Part shown: positions 8,700 through 16,852 of the stretch, one piece after another
Position numbering within the stretch: the first letter of the stretch is position 1
Layout: each line of letters opens with the position of its first letter
Assembly: GCA_017434985.1 (NCBI GenBank)
Contig: JAFSFY010000031.1
Location: 1 to 54,430, forward strand
Length of the DNA: 54,430 bases
Reading direction: 5' to 3'
Origin: Clostridia bacterium
Lineage (GTDB): Bacteria; Bacillota; Clostridia; Oscillospirales; Acutalibacteraceae
Translations under genes and position numbers: made by a program
The notes under the pieces: model-generated
Database searches by the model: none
Told to the model about the DNA's origin: nothing
Seen by the model: only the letters and a program-made list of their open reading frames with translations

Positions 8700-9292
8700 C
8701 ATTCGGCCTCCTTCACGTCGATGGAGAGGATCTTTACGTCCTCAAGGGGCTTGTCGGACGGGTTCGTTTTCACCGCCGCAATGGCGTCCACCACGTCCAT
8801 CCCCTCAAACACTTGACCGAACACCGTGTGGTGATAGTCGAGGTGCGGGGTGCCGCCCACTTCGCGGTAAGCGTTTTCGGCTTCTTCGGGGAAATAATCG
8901 CGCAGTTCGGCCATTTGACCGAGCAGTTGCGGATGCACGTTCGGTGCTTGCACGATGAAGAATTGGCTGCCGTTGGTGCCGGGGCCCGCATTGGCCATCG
9001 ACAACGCGCCGCGCAGGTTGTGCAGTTCGGGGGTAAACTCGTCTTTGAAGTTGTGACCCCAAATGCTTTCGCCGCCGCAACCCGTACCCGTCGGGTCGCC
9101 GCCTTGAATCATAAAGTTGTTGATCACGCGGTGGAAAAGGATGCCCTCGTAATACCCGTTTTGCGCGTGGGTCACAAAGTTTTCCACCGCTTTGGGGGCG
9201 TGGTCGGGAAACAGGCGGATCGCGATATCGCCCATCGTGGTGTGCATCACGGCAACGGTTTCGCCCGCTGCGGGTCTTGCTAATTGATTCAT
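8699..9292 (-). CDS. Cyclophilin-type peptidyl-prolyl isomerase, cytosolic
   Basis: This 197-residue cyclophilin has no signal peptide, so it is predicted to fold proteins in the cytosol. Core motifs are [30 protein letters not shown] and [16 protein letters not shown]. Like its neighbour it carries an insertion before the last block ([20 protein letters not shown]), shorter than in the lipoprotein copy. The shared layout and four-base coupling suggest a local duplication followed by relocalisation of one copy. RBS AAAGGAGTAA precedes the ATG. Confidence 0.9.
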   Translation of the reverse strand: MNQLARPAAGETVAVMHTTMGDIAIRLFPDHAPKAVENFVTHAQNGYYEGILFHRVINNFMIQGGDPTGTGCGGESIWGHNFKDEFTPELHNLRGALSMANAGPGTNGSQFFIVQAPNVHPQLLGQMAELRDYFPEEAENAYREVGGTPHLDYHHTVFGQVFEGMDVVDAIAAVKTNPSDKPLEDVKILSIDVKEAE

Positions 9293-9360
9293 ACCATTAC
9301 TCCTTTATAAGGTGACGCGGCAAACAAGCTTCGGTCTGCCGCGCCTTTTATTTCGTCGGA

Positions 9361-10797
9361 TTAGTAAGCCTTGCCCCACACCACCATTTTCTTGGCGGGT
9401 TTGCCGCAGCAAACACAGGTGTCGGCAATCTCTTCTTGTTCAAACGGCATACAACGGCTGGTCACACCCGCCACCTCTTTGAGTTTCATCTCACATTCGA
9501 GGTCGCCGCACCACATCGCTTTGATGAGGCCGGGTTTGTTGTCGGCGGTGTCCTTGAGTTCGTCCATCGTAGTGGCGGAATAGGTCATACTTTCGCGGCG
9601 GGCGAGCGCCTTTTCGTACAGACCGTCGTGCACCGCTTTGAGCAGTTCGGGGATCTTGGTTTCCAGTTCGTCCAGCGACACCACGGTTTTTTCGCGGTTG
9701 TCGCGGCGCACGATGACGCATTGGTTGTTTTCGATATCACGCGGGCCGATCTCCAAACGCAGCGGCACGCCTTTCATCTCGTATTCCGCAAACTTCCAAC
9801 CGGCGGAGTTGTCGGAATCGTCCACCTTCACGCGGGCAACCGCTTGCAAACGGTCGGCGAGTTCACGCGCTTTGTCCAGTACGCCGGGTTTGTGTTGCGC
9901 GATGGGCAAAATGACGAGTTGGACGGGCGCCACCGCGGGGGGGAGCACCAAGCCGTTGTCGTCACCGTGGGTCATAATGATGGCGCCGATGATACGGGTG
10001 GACATACCCCACGACGTTTGGTGGGGGTATTGCAACTGATTGTTGCGGTCGGTAAACTGAATGTCAAACGCGCGGGCAAACCCGTCACCGAAATAGTGGC
10101 TGGTGCCGCTTTGCAGGGCTTTACCGTCGTGCATCATCGCTTCGATGGTGTAGGTGGCTTCCGCGCCCGCAAACTTTTCCTTGTCGGTCTTGCGACCTTT
10201 CACCACCGGAATGGCCAGCGATTCTTCGCAGAAATCGGCGTACACGTTCAGCATACGCTCGGTCTCTTCCAGCGCTTCCTCGGCGGTTTCGTGCATGGTG
10301 TGCCCTTCCTGCCAATAGAATTCCATCGTGCGCAGAAACGGACGGGTGGTTTTCTCCCAACGCACCACCGAACACCATTGGTTATACAGTTTCGGCAGGT
10401 CGCGATAGGAATGAATGATATCGGCGTAATGTTCGCAGAACACCGTCTCGGACGTGGGGCGCACGCACAGGCGTTCTTGCAACTTTTCGTCGCCGCCGTG
10501 GGTGACCCACGCCACTTCGGGCGCAAAGCCTTCCACGTGATCCTTTTCCCGTTGCAACAAGCTTTCGGGAATGAACATCGGCATCATAATGTTTTCGTGG
10601 CCGAGCGCTTTAAAGCGGCTGTCCAGGTCGTTGCGGATATTTTCCCACAACGCCGTGCCGTAAGGGCGCACGATCATACAGCCGCGCACGCCCGAATAAC
10701 TCGCGAGTTCGGCTTTTTTCACCACGTCGGTGTACCATTGAGCAAAATCGTCTTCCATCGAAGTGATGGCTTCCACCATCTTTTTGTTATCAGCCAT
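9361..10797 (-). CDS. proS: Proline--tRNA ligase, archaeal/eukaryote-type
   Basis: This 478-residue enzyme charges tRNA-Pro with proline. It is the short type without the bacterial editing insertion: the class II core begins at [16 protein letters not shown], followed by [25 protein letters not shown] and the arginine-containing [21 protein letters not shown]. The C-terminus has a zinc-binding type tail (CMPFEQEE…[10 protein letters not shown]) and ends in the usual KAY-type tyrosine. This form is common in Clostridia. Its ATG overlaps by one base the stop of the 46-residue gene, so it is probably co-transcribed with the decarboxylase genes. I saw no T-box. Confidence 0.96.
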   Translation of the reverse strand: MADNKKMVEAITSMEDDFAQWYTDVVKKAELASYSGVRGCMIVRPYGTALWENIRNDLDSRFKALGHENIMMPMFIPESLLQREKDHVEGFAPEVAWVTHGGDEKLQERLCVRPTSETVFCEHYADIIHSYRDLPKLYNQWCSVVRWEKTTRPFLRTMEFYWQEGHTMHETAEEALEETERMLNVYADFCEESLAIPVVKGRKTDKEKFAGAEATYTIEAMMHDGKALQSGTSHYFGDGFARAFDIQFTDRNNQLQYPHQTSWGMSTRIIGAIIMTHGDDNGLVLPPAVAPVQLVILPIAQHKPGVLDKARELADRLQAVARVKVDDSDNSAGWKFAEYEMKGVPLRLEIGPRDIENNQCVIVRRDNREKTVVSLDELETKIPELLKAVHDGLYEKALARRESMTYSATTMDELKDTADNKPGLIKAMWCGDLECEMKLKEVAGVTSRCMPFEQEEIADTCVCCGKPAKKMVVWGKAY

Positions 10798-10937
10798 TAT
10801 TTCTCTTCCTTTTTATCTTTGGCAAATTTGTTTAACAGGTTCACCGCGATCATAATGAGGATCATCACGGCGAAGATACCCACCATACCAAGCAGCATCA
10901 ACAACAAAGCACTTTGAGTAGCCGGAGTCATTGTCAT
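10797..10937 (-). CDS. 46-residue membrane peptide, OadG-like
   Basis: This small gene encodes [20 protein letters not shown]… with one hydrophobic helix (about residues 10-35) and a lysine-rich cytosolic tail ([10 protein letters not shown]). Size, topology and position right after the beta subunit suggest the gamma/accessory subunit that anchors or stabilises Na+-translocating decarboxylases. It starts 12 bases after the beta subunit stop; AAGGAAAGGGGAAG is the RBS. Its stop overlaps the proS start by one base. Sequence similarity in so short a protein is weak, so the assignment rests mainly on context. Confidence 0.78.
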   Translation of the reverse strand: MTMTPATQSALLLMLLGMVGIFAVMILIMIAVNLLNKFAKDKKEEK

Positions 10938-10949
10938 CTTCCCCTTTCC

Positions 10950-12128
10950 TTACGCACCAAGCAGTTTCGGCACCACCGTCAGGATGATACCGCCGGCCAC
11001 CACCGAGCCGATCTGACCGGCCACGTTGGCACCCACCGCGTGCATCAACAGGTGATTTTGGTTGTCTTCTTTGAGCGCCATTTTTTGAATGACACGCGCG
11101 CTCATCGGGAACGCGGAGATGCCCGCGCCGCCGACCATCGGGTTGAACTTCTTGCCTTCCGGCAGGAAGATGTTGAGGAACTTCGCGAACAACACGCCGG
11201 CGATGGTATCAAACACAAACGCCACCAAGCCGAGCCCCATCACGATGATGGTATCCCATTGGACGAATTTGTCCGCTTTCATGCTCGACGCAATGGACAA
11301 ACCGAGCACGATGGTGATGAGGTTGGCGAGCGAGGTTTGCGCGGTTTGGGAAAGGTTATCGAGTTTTAAGCATTCGCGCAACAGGTTACCGAACATCAGG
11401 AAGCCGACCAGCGACACCGATTTCGGGGCGATGAGACCCGCGATCACCGTCACCACGATGGGGAACAAGATACGGGTAAGACGCGACACCGATTTCGGGT
11501 TGTAGGTCATACGGATCATGCGTTCTTTTTTGGTGGTGACCAATTTGATGGCGAAAGGTTGAATGATCGGCACCAGCGCCATATACGAATACGCCGCCAC
11601 CATAATGGCCGACAGATACGGGGTTTGCAACACGTTGGCGACCAAAATCGCGGTCGGGCCGTCCGCCGCACCGATCACGCCGATGGCAGCGGCATCGCGG
11701 AAATCGTAACCGAGCAACGTCGCAACCGCCACGGTGAGGAAAATACCGAACTGCGCCGCACCGCCGAAGAGGAACATCTTCGGGTTGGACAGCAAGGGAC
11801 CGAAGTCGATCATCGCGCCGATACCGATAAACAAGAGAAGCGGCAGCGCTTCGGACGCTTCAATGCCCACGTCAAACAACCAATCGATAATGCCGTGCGA
11901 ACCGTCGGCCGCTTCGCCGATGGCACCCGAAAACGGCAGGTTGACCAAAATGGCACCGAGACCCATCGGCATAAGCAGCGACGGCTCGAAGTCTTTGGCG
12001 AGCGCCAAATAAATGAGGAGACCGCCCACCGCGATCATCACGAGGTTTTTCCAACCGTCCCCCGTGACGAAAAACGCGAGGCTGTCCCACAGAAAACTGA
12101 AATGTTGCAAGAATTCCACGGTAAACAT
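10950..12128 (-). CDS. Na+-translocating decarboxylase beta subunit (OadB/GcdB/MmdB)
   Basis: This 392-residue integral membrane protein couples decarboxylation of a carboxybiotin to sodium export. About nine to eleven helices are visible. The conserved GVIGAADGPTAILVANV motif at residues 150-166 contains the aspartate used in Na+ transport, and the C-terminal MHAVGANVAGQIGSVVAGG is typical. Whether the acyl substrate is oxaloacetate, glutaconyl-CoA or methylmalonyl-CoA cannot be told here, because the carboxyltransferase and biotin carrier genes are not in the window. It is the first gene after a sigma-A promoter (12162-12190). Confidence 0.93.
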   Translation of the reverse strand: MFTVEFLQHFSFLWDSLAFFVTGDGWKNLVMIAVGGLLIYLALAKDFEPSLLMPMGLGAILVNLPFSGAIGEAADGSHGIIDWLFDVGIEASEALPLLLFIGIGAMIDFGPLLSNPKMFLFGGAAQFGIFLTVAVATLLGYDFRDAAAIGVIGAADGPTAILVANVLQTPYLSAIMVAAYSYMALVPIIQPFAIKLVTTKKERMIRMTYNPKSVSRLTRILFPIVVTVIAGLIAPKSVSLVGFLMFGNLLRECLKLDNLSQTAQTSLANLITIVLGLSIASSMKADKFVQWDTIIVMGLGLVAFVFDTIAGVLFAKFLNIFLPEGKKFNPMVGGAGISAFPMSARVIQKMALKEDNQNHLLMHAVGANVAGQIGSVVAGGIILTVVPKLLGA

Positions 12129-12161
12129 CCTTTCGCTCCTTTAAAATATACACACCTAATT

Positions 12162-12190
12162 ATTATATAAGACTTTTTCACATTTTTCAA
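12162..12190 (-). promoter_or_regulatory. Sigma-A promoter of the decarboxylase/proS operon
   Basis: Read on the minus strand, TTGAAA (12190-12185) and TATAAT (12167-12162) are separated by 17 bases, about 33 bases before the beta subunit start. Confidence 0.8.
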
Positions 12191-12239
12191 CCCAAAAAAG
12201 CGCAAAACTTGTTTTTCCTTAAAAACCAAAAAAATGAGG

Positions 12240-12268
12240 TTGACGAAAACTGCCCCGTGGCGTATAAT
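12240..12268 (+). promoter_or_regulatory. Sigma-A promoter of the chain-length/BY-kinase operon
   Basis: TTGACG at 12240-12245 and TATAAT at 12263-12268, 17-base spacer. A 10-bp imperfect hairpin (12300-12322, CGAATCGGCC/GGCGGATTCG) lies between it and the RBS of the first gene. Confidence 0.8.
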
Positions 12269-12341
12269 TGATATTGTGTGTATGACTGTCCACAATTAAC
12301 GAATCGGCCGTGGGCGGATTCGAGGAAAGGATCTGTTCTGT

Positions 12342-13043
12342 TTGCAAGAATTGGATTTGCGCACCATATTTTTCCTGCTGATCACACGGGTAAAGTGGAT
12401 CGTGTTGGCAGTGGTTCTCGGCCTTGTGCTGTTCGGCACCTACGCGGCGGTGGCCATGCCCGAACAATACACTTCCTCGGCGATGCTTTATATGACCAAC
12501 CTGGACAAGGAAGCCAATACGCAAGCCGCCACTTCCAGCAACTTGGTGGCTTCCGAGCGTTTGGTGAAAACCGTGCAAACGGCGACCACCGCTCCGTGGG
12601 CGTTGCAGGAAGCGTGTAACCGCTTGGACGGTAAGTTGACCCCCGGTCAACTCTCCGCGTCGCTGAAATTCTCGTTGGTGGCCGACACGTCGTTCTTGCG
12701 CTTGTCCGTCACCCATACCGACCCCGAATTGGCGCGCCGCGCGTGTGACGTGGTGGCCGACACTGCCGTAATAGCCTTTACCGCCACCGGCGAAACGGGT
12801 AACGCACGGGTGTACCAATCGGCGGTCCAAGCATCCAAAACGTCCCCCAACGTTCTCCGCTTTTCCATGCTCGGCGCGGCGATCGGCTTCGTGCTTGCCG
12901 CGGTGATCGTGGTCTTGGCCAACGTTCTCAGTGTTACCGTGTTTGATAAAGACGATGTCCAACGCCGCTTAAACGTGCCGGTGCTTGGTGAGATCCCCAG
13001 CTTCAAATTGGCAACCAAGGGAGGCAAGCGTCATCATGTCTAA
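12342..13043 (+). CDS. Wzz/CapA-type chain-length determinant, BY-kinase modulator
   Basis: This 233-residue protein has the two-helix layout of polysaccharide co-polymerases: a first helix at about residues 18-39, an extracytoplasmic domain, and a second helix at about 174-200. The cytosolic tail NVPVLGEIP matches the YveK/CapA proteins that activate the separate tyrosine kinase. It should set glycan chain length with the next gene. The start is TTG at 12342 behind GAGGAAAGGA; the next gene begins inside its last codons (8-base overlap). Confidence 0.88.
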   Translation: MQELDLRTIFFLLITRVKWIVLAVVLGLVLFGTYAAVAMPEQYTSSAMLYMTNLDKEANTQAATSSNLVASERLVKTVQTATTAPWALQEACNRLDGKLTPGQLSASLKFSLVADTSFLRLSVTHTDPELARRACDVVADTAVIAFTATGETGNARVYQSAVQASKTSPNVLRFSMLGAAIGFVLAAVIVVLANVLSVTVFDKDDVQRRLNVPVLGEIPSFKLATKGGKRHHV

Positions 13044-13767
13044 AAAAGAAAATCCCGCCCGCAATCCGGCGCCCATTGCCAGCACCTTCCAAATCGTGGA
13101 AGCCTACAAAGCCATCCGCACCAACTTGTTGTTTGCGCTGTCCACCAGCGAAAACAAGATCGTGGCCATTTCCAGCGCTGAGCCCAACGCCGGTAAATCC
13201 ACCTCTGCCGCCAACCTCGCCATCACGATGGCGCAAACCGGTGCCAAGGTGTTGCTGATCGACGGGGATATGCGCAAACCCTCGTTGCACAAAACGTTTC
13301 GTGTCAAGCGCACCAACGGTCTGTCGATGATCCTGTCGGGTCTTGCGCCGCTGGAAGATTGCATTTTCCGTGAAGTTGCCAAAGGGCTCGACCTGATTCC
13401 CAGCGGCACCATCCCCCCCAACCCGTCCGAGTTGCTCGGTTCGGCGGCGATGGACAACCTGCTCACCGAAATCAGCAAACAATACGACTACGTGTTCATT
13501 GATATGCCGCCGCTCGGCGTGGTGACCGATGCGCTCATCCTCAGCAGCAAAGTGGCGGGCATTTCCCTCGTTTGCCGTCAAAAGCAAACCACGTACGAAG
13601 AATTGAAAGCCGCGATCGACAACATCCACAACGTGGGCGGTCGCTTCCTCGGCGTCATCATCACGGGTGTGCGCCGCGACCTCAATTCCTACGGTCACTA
13701 TTCCAAATATCGCTACTACAAATACTATAACTATTCTTATTCTTCCACCCCTTCGGATCATCACTGA
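13036..13767 (+). CDS. Bacterial tyrosine kinase (CpsD/CapB/YwqD type)
   Basis: This 243-residue ATPase autophosphorylates on a C-terminal tyrosine cluster and controls capsule assembly with the membrane modulator before it. Walker A is SSAEPNAGKST (residues 46-56), Walker A' is LLIDGDMRKP (73-82) and Walker B is YVFIDMPP (152-159). The tail from residue 219 has nine tyrosines in 17 residues, the hallmark of BY-kinases. I chose ATG 13036 behind GGGAGGC; an upstream in-frame start would only extend it into the previous gene. No partner phosphatase (CpsB/YwqE) is seen here. Confidence 0.93.
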   Translation: MSKKENPARNPAPIASTFQIVEAYKAIRTNLLFALSTSENKIVAISSAEPNAGKSTSAANLAITMAQTGAKVLLIDGDMRKPSLHKTFRVKRTNGLSMILSGLAPLEDCIFREVAKGLDLIPSGTIPPNPSELLGSAAMDNLLTEISKQYDYVFIDMPPLGVVTDALILSSKVAGISLVCRQKQTTYEELKAAIDNIHNVGGRFLGVIITGVRRDLNSYGHYSKYRYYKYYNYSYSSTPSDHH

Positions 13768-13799
13768 TATTCAACTCATTTCCTGCAAGGTGGTATTGT

Positions 13800-15752
13800 A
13801 TGAATTTGTTCAAATCGTTGTGTAAGCGGGCACGGTTGCGCAGCATTTTCGTCTTGTTTTTGGACACCGTGGTGTTGGTGTTTTCCTTCGCCGTGGTGTA
13901 CCTGCTCAATCTCGCGACCGAGCGCTCGTTTGACCCGTTGCACCTGCTGCATCATTTTGCGGTGTTGGGGGGATGTATGTTTGTTTCCCTCCTCTTTTTC
14001 CGTTCCTACCGCAGTTTGTGGTACTATGCGGAAAGCCGTGAATATCTGCTCTTGATGGCTGCCCTGTTCGTCGGCTACTTGTTGTATTTGCCGTTTGGTT
14101 ATTGGGTATTGCCCGAACGGCTGGACCTCATCACGTCGCTTCTCGCGTTCACCGTCCCGGTGGTGACGACCTTGGCACTGCGTTTCACCTACCGCCGTGT
14201 GCGCGAATGGATGAAACAAAAACGCGCCCCGCAAAACACCAAAACGCCGCTCATTTTGGTCGGCGCGGGTGACGCGGCGGTGATGCTTTTGGAAGAAATG
14301 CTCCGCAACCCCGACTCGGCACATCGCACCGTCTGTATGATGGACGACGATATGCAAAAAGTCGGCGGTCAGATCCGCGGTGTGCCCATCCACGGCCCCA
14401 TCTCGCGCCTGCCGGAAATGGTGAAACAATACGGTGCACAAGAGATCCTCATCGCCATTCCCTCCGCGGGTCGCGAACGCAACCGCGAAATTTTGGATAT
14501 GAGTATGTCGCTCGGTTGCAAGGTGCGTCTGCTCCCCGATATGATGGAGATCATCGCCTGCAACTCTCCCGACAAACTCGTACAAAGCGTACGTGACGTG
14601 TCGATTGACGACCTGCTCGGGCGTGAAGCCGTCAATTTTGACGACGAGAACGTCTACCGTTTCCTCGCCGACAAGGTCGTAATGGTCACGGGCGGCGGCG
14701 GTTCCATCGGTTCGGAACTGTGCCGTCAGATCGCCAAACAACATCCGAAAAAACTCGTCATTCTCGACATTTACGAGAACAACGCGTACGACGTGCAACA
14801 AGAATTGCGCTACAATTACCCCGACCTCAACTTGTGTGTGGAGATCGCCTCGGTGCGCGACGCACACAAAATTGATCTGCTGTTCGCCAAACACAAACCG
14901 CAGGTGGTGTTCCACGCGGCGGCGCACAAGCACGTACCGCTGATGGAGGATTGCCCCGAAGAAGCGGTGCGCAACAACGTGTTCGGCACCTACAACGTCG
15001 TCACCGCGGCCGACCGTCATCACACCGACCGTTTCATTTTGGTGTCCACCGACAAGGCGGTCAACCCCACCAACGTGATGGGTGCCACCAAGCGTCTGTG
15101 TGAGATGATCGTGCAAAGTATGGCGGGCTGCAGCCACACGCGTTACGCGGCGGTGCGGTTCGGCAACGTGCTCGGTTCCAACGGTTCGGTCATTCCGCTG
15201 TTCAAACGTCAGATCGCGCACGGCGGTCCCGTCACCATCACCGACAAACGCATCATTCGCTATTTTATGACCATTCCCGAAGCGGCGCAACTCGTGTTGC
15301 AAGCGGGCTCGATGGCGGGCGAATCGGCGATCTTCGTGTTGGATATGGGTGACCCCGTCAGCATTTTGGAACTCGCCGAGCATCTCATCCGTCTGTCCGG
15401 CTTCACCCCGTACGTGGATATCCCGATCGAAGAAACGGGGCTCCGCCCGGGCGAGAAGTTGTACGAGGAACTGCTGATGCGCAGCGAAAACCTCGATTCC
15501 ACTTCCAACCGTAAAATTTACGTGGAACGCCAAAAAGATCCGCTCACGCCGGCCATCGTGCGGGACAAGCTTGACCGCCTCACCGAGGCGCTCGCTACCG
15601 ACACCTCCGCCGAGGTGGTGTCTGCTTTGCACGAAGTGGTGCCCACGTTCAAGACCCCCGAAGAGGTCAACGCCGCCAAAATGGCCGACCTCAACTACAA
15701 CCAACCCGAAACGAGCGAGGAGACCCCCTCCCTCGAACCGGTTACGGTGTAA
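13800..15752 (+). CDS. Membrane nucleotide-sugar 4,6-dehydratase/epimerase (PglF/CapD/EpsC type)
   Basis: This 650-residue protein has four N-terminal membrane helices (to about residue 135), a CoA-binding-like Rossmann domain (LILVGAGDAAVMLLEEM near 150), then a short-chain dehydrogenase domain with MVTGGGGSIGSELCRQ near residue 297. The active-site segment STDKAVNPTNVMGATK has methionine where classical members have tyrosine, a feature of the PglF group. It probably makes a UDP-4-keto-6-deoxy-HexNAc for the envelope glycan. RBS CAAGGTGG precedes the ATG. The last 40 residues are an acidic low-complexity tail. A strong terminator follows. Confidence 0.92.
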   Translation: MNLFKSLCKRARLRSIFVLFLDTVVLVFSFAVVYLLNLATERSFDPLHLLHHFAVLGGCMFVSLLFFRSYRSLWYYAESREYLLLMAALFVGYLLYLPFGYWVLPERLDLITSLLAFTVPVVTTLALRFTYRRVREWMKQKRAPQNTKTPLILVGAGDAAVMLLEEMLRNPDSAHRTVCMMDDDMQKVGGQIRGVPIHGPISRLPEMVKQYGAQEILIAIPSAGRERNREILDMSMSLGCKVRLLPDMMEIIACNSPDKLVQSVRDVSIDDLLGREAVNFDDENVYRFLADKVVMVTGGGGSIGSELCRQIAKQHPKKLVILDIYENNAYDVQQELRYNYPDLNLCVEIASVRDAHKIDLLFAKHKPQVVFHAAAHKHVPLMEDCPEEAVRNNVFGTYNVVTAADRHHTDRFILVSTDKAVNPTNVMGATKRLCEMIVQSMAGCSHTRYAAVRFGNVLGSNGSVIPLFKRQIAHGGPVTITDKRIIRYFMTIPEAAQLVLQAGSMAGESAIFVLDMGDPVSILELAEHLIRLSGFTPYVDIPIEETGLRPGEKLYEELLMRSENLDSTSNRKIYVERQKDPLTPAIVRDKLDRLTEALATDTSAEVVSALHEVVPTFKTPEEVNAAKMADLNYNQPETSEETPSLEPVTV

Positions 15753-15760
15753 TCTCATCA

Positions 15761-15798
15761 AAAAAAGGGAAGAATGCCTTCGGCATTCTTCCCTTTTT
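15761..15798. terminator. Bidirectional terminator
   Basis: AAAAAAGGGAAGAATGCC pairs with GGCATTCTTCCCTTTTTT around a three-base loop. It separates the dehydratase gene (plus) from the 105-residue gene (minus). Confidence 0.93.
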
Positions 15799-15813
15799 TC
15801 GCTTTGCGGTGTC

Positions 15814-16131
15814 TTACTCCACAATCACTTTTTCAATACCCCTTATGTGCGTATCAAGTTCGCTCAACACGTCCCAAATCACTTCCGGCTCTCCGCCGAA
15901 ATCAATGTGAATCAAAGCAAGATGCGGATCCTCTTTCGATAGTTCCGCTTCACCGATGTAATGAATGGGAACGTCATCCTCTTCGCCGTTTGTCTCGGAA
16001 TGACGACTCATATACGCGCCCAGCACATCCTCCAATTTTTTTAGGTGTCGCGGTTTCACCTTGTGAAAATAATAGACATTAAAAAAGGTGTCGGGGTAAT
16101 CCTCACCAATGATTTGATACGGAAATCTCAT
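15814..16131 (-). CDS. Hypothetical 105-residue protein
   Basis: I do not recognise this protein. It is soluble, acidic and aromatic-rich (MRFPYQIIGEDYPDTFFNVYY at the start, ending in DTHIRGIEKVIVE), with no signal or membrane helix. It looks like a real gene: AAAAGGAGGAACG lies 5 bases before the ATG, a perfect consensus promoter lies at 16178-16206, and a terminator follows. It stands alone between two unrelated operons. Confidence 0.72.
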   Translation of the reverse strand: MRFPYQIIGEDYPDTFFNVYYFHKVKPRHLKKLEDVLGAYMSRHSETNGEEDDVPIHYIGEAELSKEDPHLALIHIDFGGEPEVIWDVLSELDTHIRGIEKVIVE

Positions 16132-16177
16132 CTCACGTTCCTCCTTTTTTCACCGCTCGTTTGTCGTTCTTACGTTC

Positions 16178-16206
16178 ATTATACGATGCACGATACCCAC
16201 TGTCAA
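16178..16206 (-). promoter_or_regulatory. Perfect-consensus sigma-A promoter
   Basis: On the minus strand TTGACA (16206-16201), 17 bases, TATAAT (16183-16178), about 46 bases before the 105-residue gene. Both hexamers match consensus exactly. Confidence 0.85.
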
Positions 16207-16239
16207 TCATTTTTCTACTGTATTAAAATCCAACCTTAC

Positions 16240-16263
16240 GGAGGGCGTCCCTCTGCGCCCTCC
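16240..16263. repeat. Short GC-rich palindrome
   Basis: GGAGGGCG and CGCCCTCC flank an 8-base loop in the gap between divergent promoters. A smaller hairpin (AATCTTTT/AAAAGATT) lies at 16286-16303. No T-run follows the first one, so a dispersed palindromic repeat is more likely than a terminator. The rest of 16132-16384 holds only the two promoters. Confidence 0.5.
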
Positions 16264-16314
16264 CGCAACGGGTGGAGAAACCCCAAATCTTTTCAAAAAG
16301 ATTGCATTTTCCTC

Positions 16315-16343
16315 TTGCTATTTGGCAAAAGGTGTGGTATAGT
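16315..16343 (+). promoter_or_regulatory. Sigma-A promoter of the pheB-like/hom/lysC operon
   Basis: TTGCTA at 16315-16320 and TATAGT at 16338-16343, 17-base spacer, about 40 bases before the first start. Confidence 0.7.
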
Positions 16344-16384
16344 GTTCTCATTCGCAATACAACTGTGCGCGGGAGGTGGACAAC

Positions 16385-16852
16385 TTGAGTGCACAAACAC
16401 CCAACACGGAATGGCTCATCGTGCGGAAAGACGTCCTGCCCGACATTTTTTCCGCCGTGTGGCAGATGAAACAAGAATTGCTGGAAAACCCTGCCGCTTC
16501 GGTAAGCGAAACGGCGCGGCGGCACGGCATTTCGCGCAGTGCGTATTACAAATACCGCGATGCCGTTCGCCCTTACGTCGGGCGGGACGCGACCGCCAAA
16601 ATGACGGTGCGCGTGGTGTTGCAAGACTCTCCCGGTGTGCTGTCGGGCCTGCTTTCGGCGTTTGCCAAGGTGGGTGCCAATGTGCAAACGGTGGAACAAC
16701 AGGCTCCCGAAAACGGGTTGGCGGCCGTCACCATTTCGGTGCAGGCAGACCGTATGTCCCTGCCGCCAGACGTGTTTGCGGAACAACTGTCCCACGTGCC
16801 GGGGGTCCAGCGTATCGTGGACATTAAACAGGAAGGCGGAAACAACGGATGA
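16385..16852 (+). CDS. pheB: ACT-domain protein, UPF0735/PheB family
   Basis: This 155-residue protein has an N-terminal helix-turn-helix-like segment (ASVSETARRHGISRSAYYKY, about residues 36-55) and a C-terminal ACT domain starting at MTVRVVLQDSPGVLSGLL, which usually binds an amino acid. Family members sit beside amino-acid biosynthesis genes and are thought to be regulatory; their exact role is unsettled. The start chosen is TTG 16385, 6 bases after GGGAGGTGG. A GTG at 16376 overlaps the RBS itself. Its stop overlaps the hom start by four bases. Confidence 0.85.
   Translation: MSAQTPNTEWLIVRKDVLPDIFSAVWQMKQELLENPAASVSETARRHGISRSAYYKYRDAVRPYVGRDATAKMTVRVVLQDSPGVLSGLLSAFAKVGANVQTVEQQAPENGLAAVTISVQADRMSLPPDVFAEQLSHVPGVQRIVDIKQEGGNNG

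Noticed and set aside
13776-15824. Long open frame antisense to the dehydratase gene (682 codons)
   Set aside because: It is a composition-driven shadow, rich in His/Arg/Gly with no family motif or RBS. The plus strand encodes a clear SDR protein. The same reasoning removes the long antisense frame over pnp (42549-44861).
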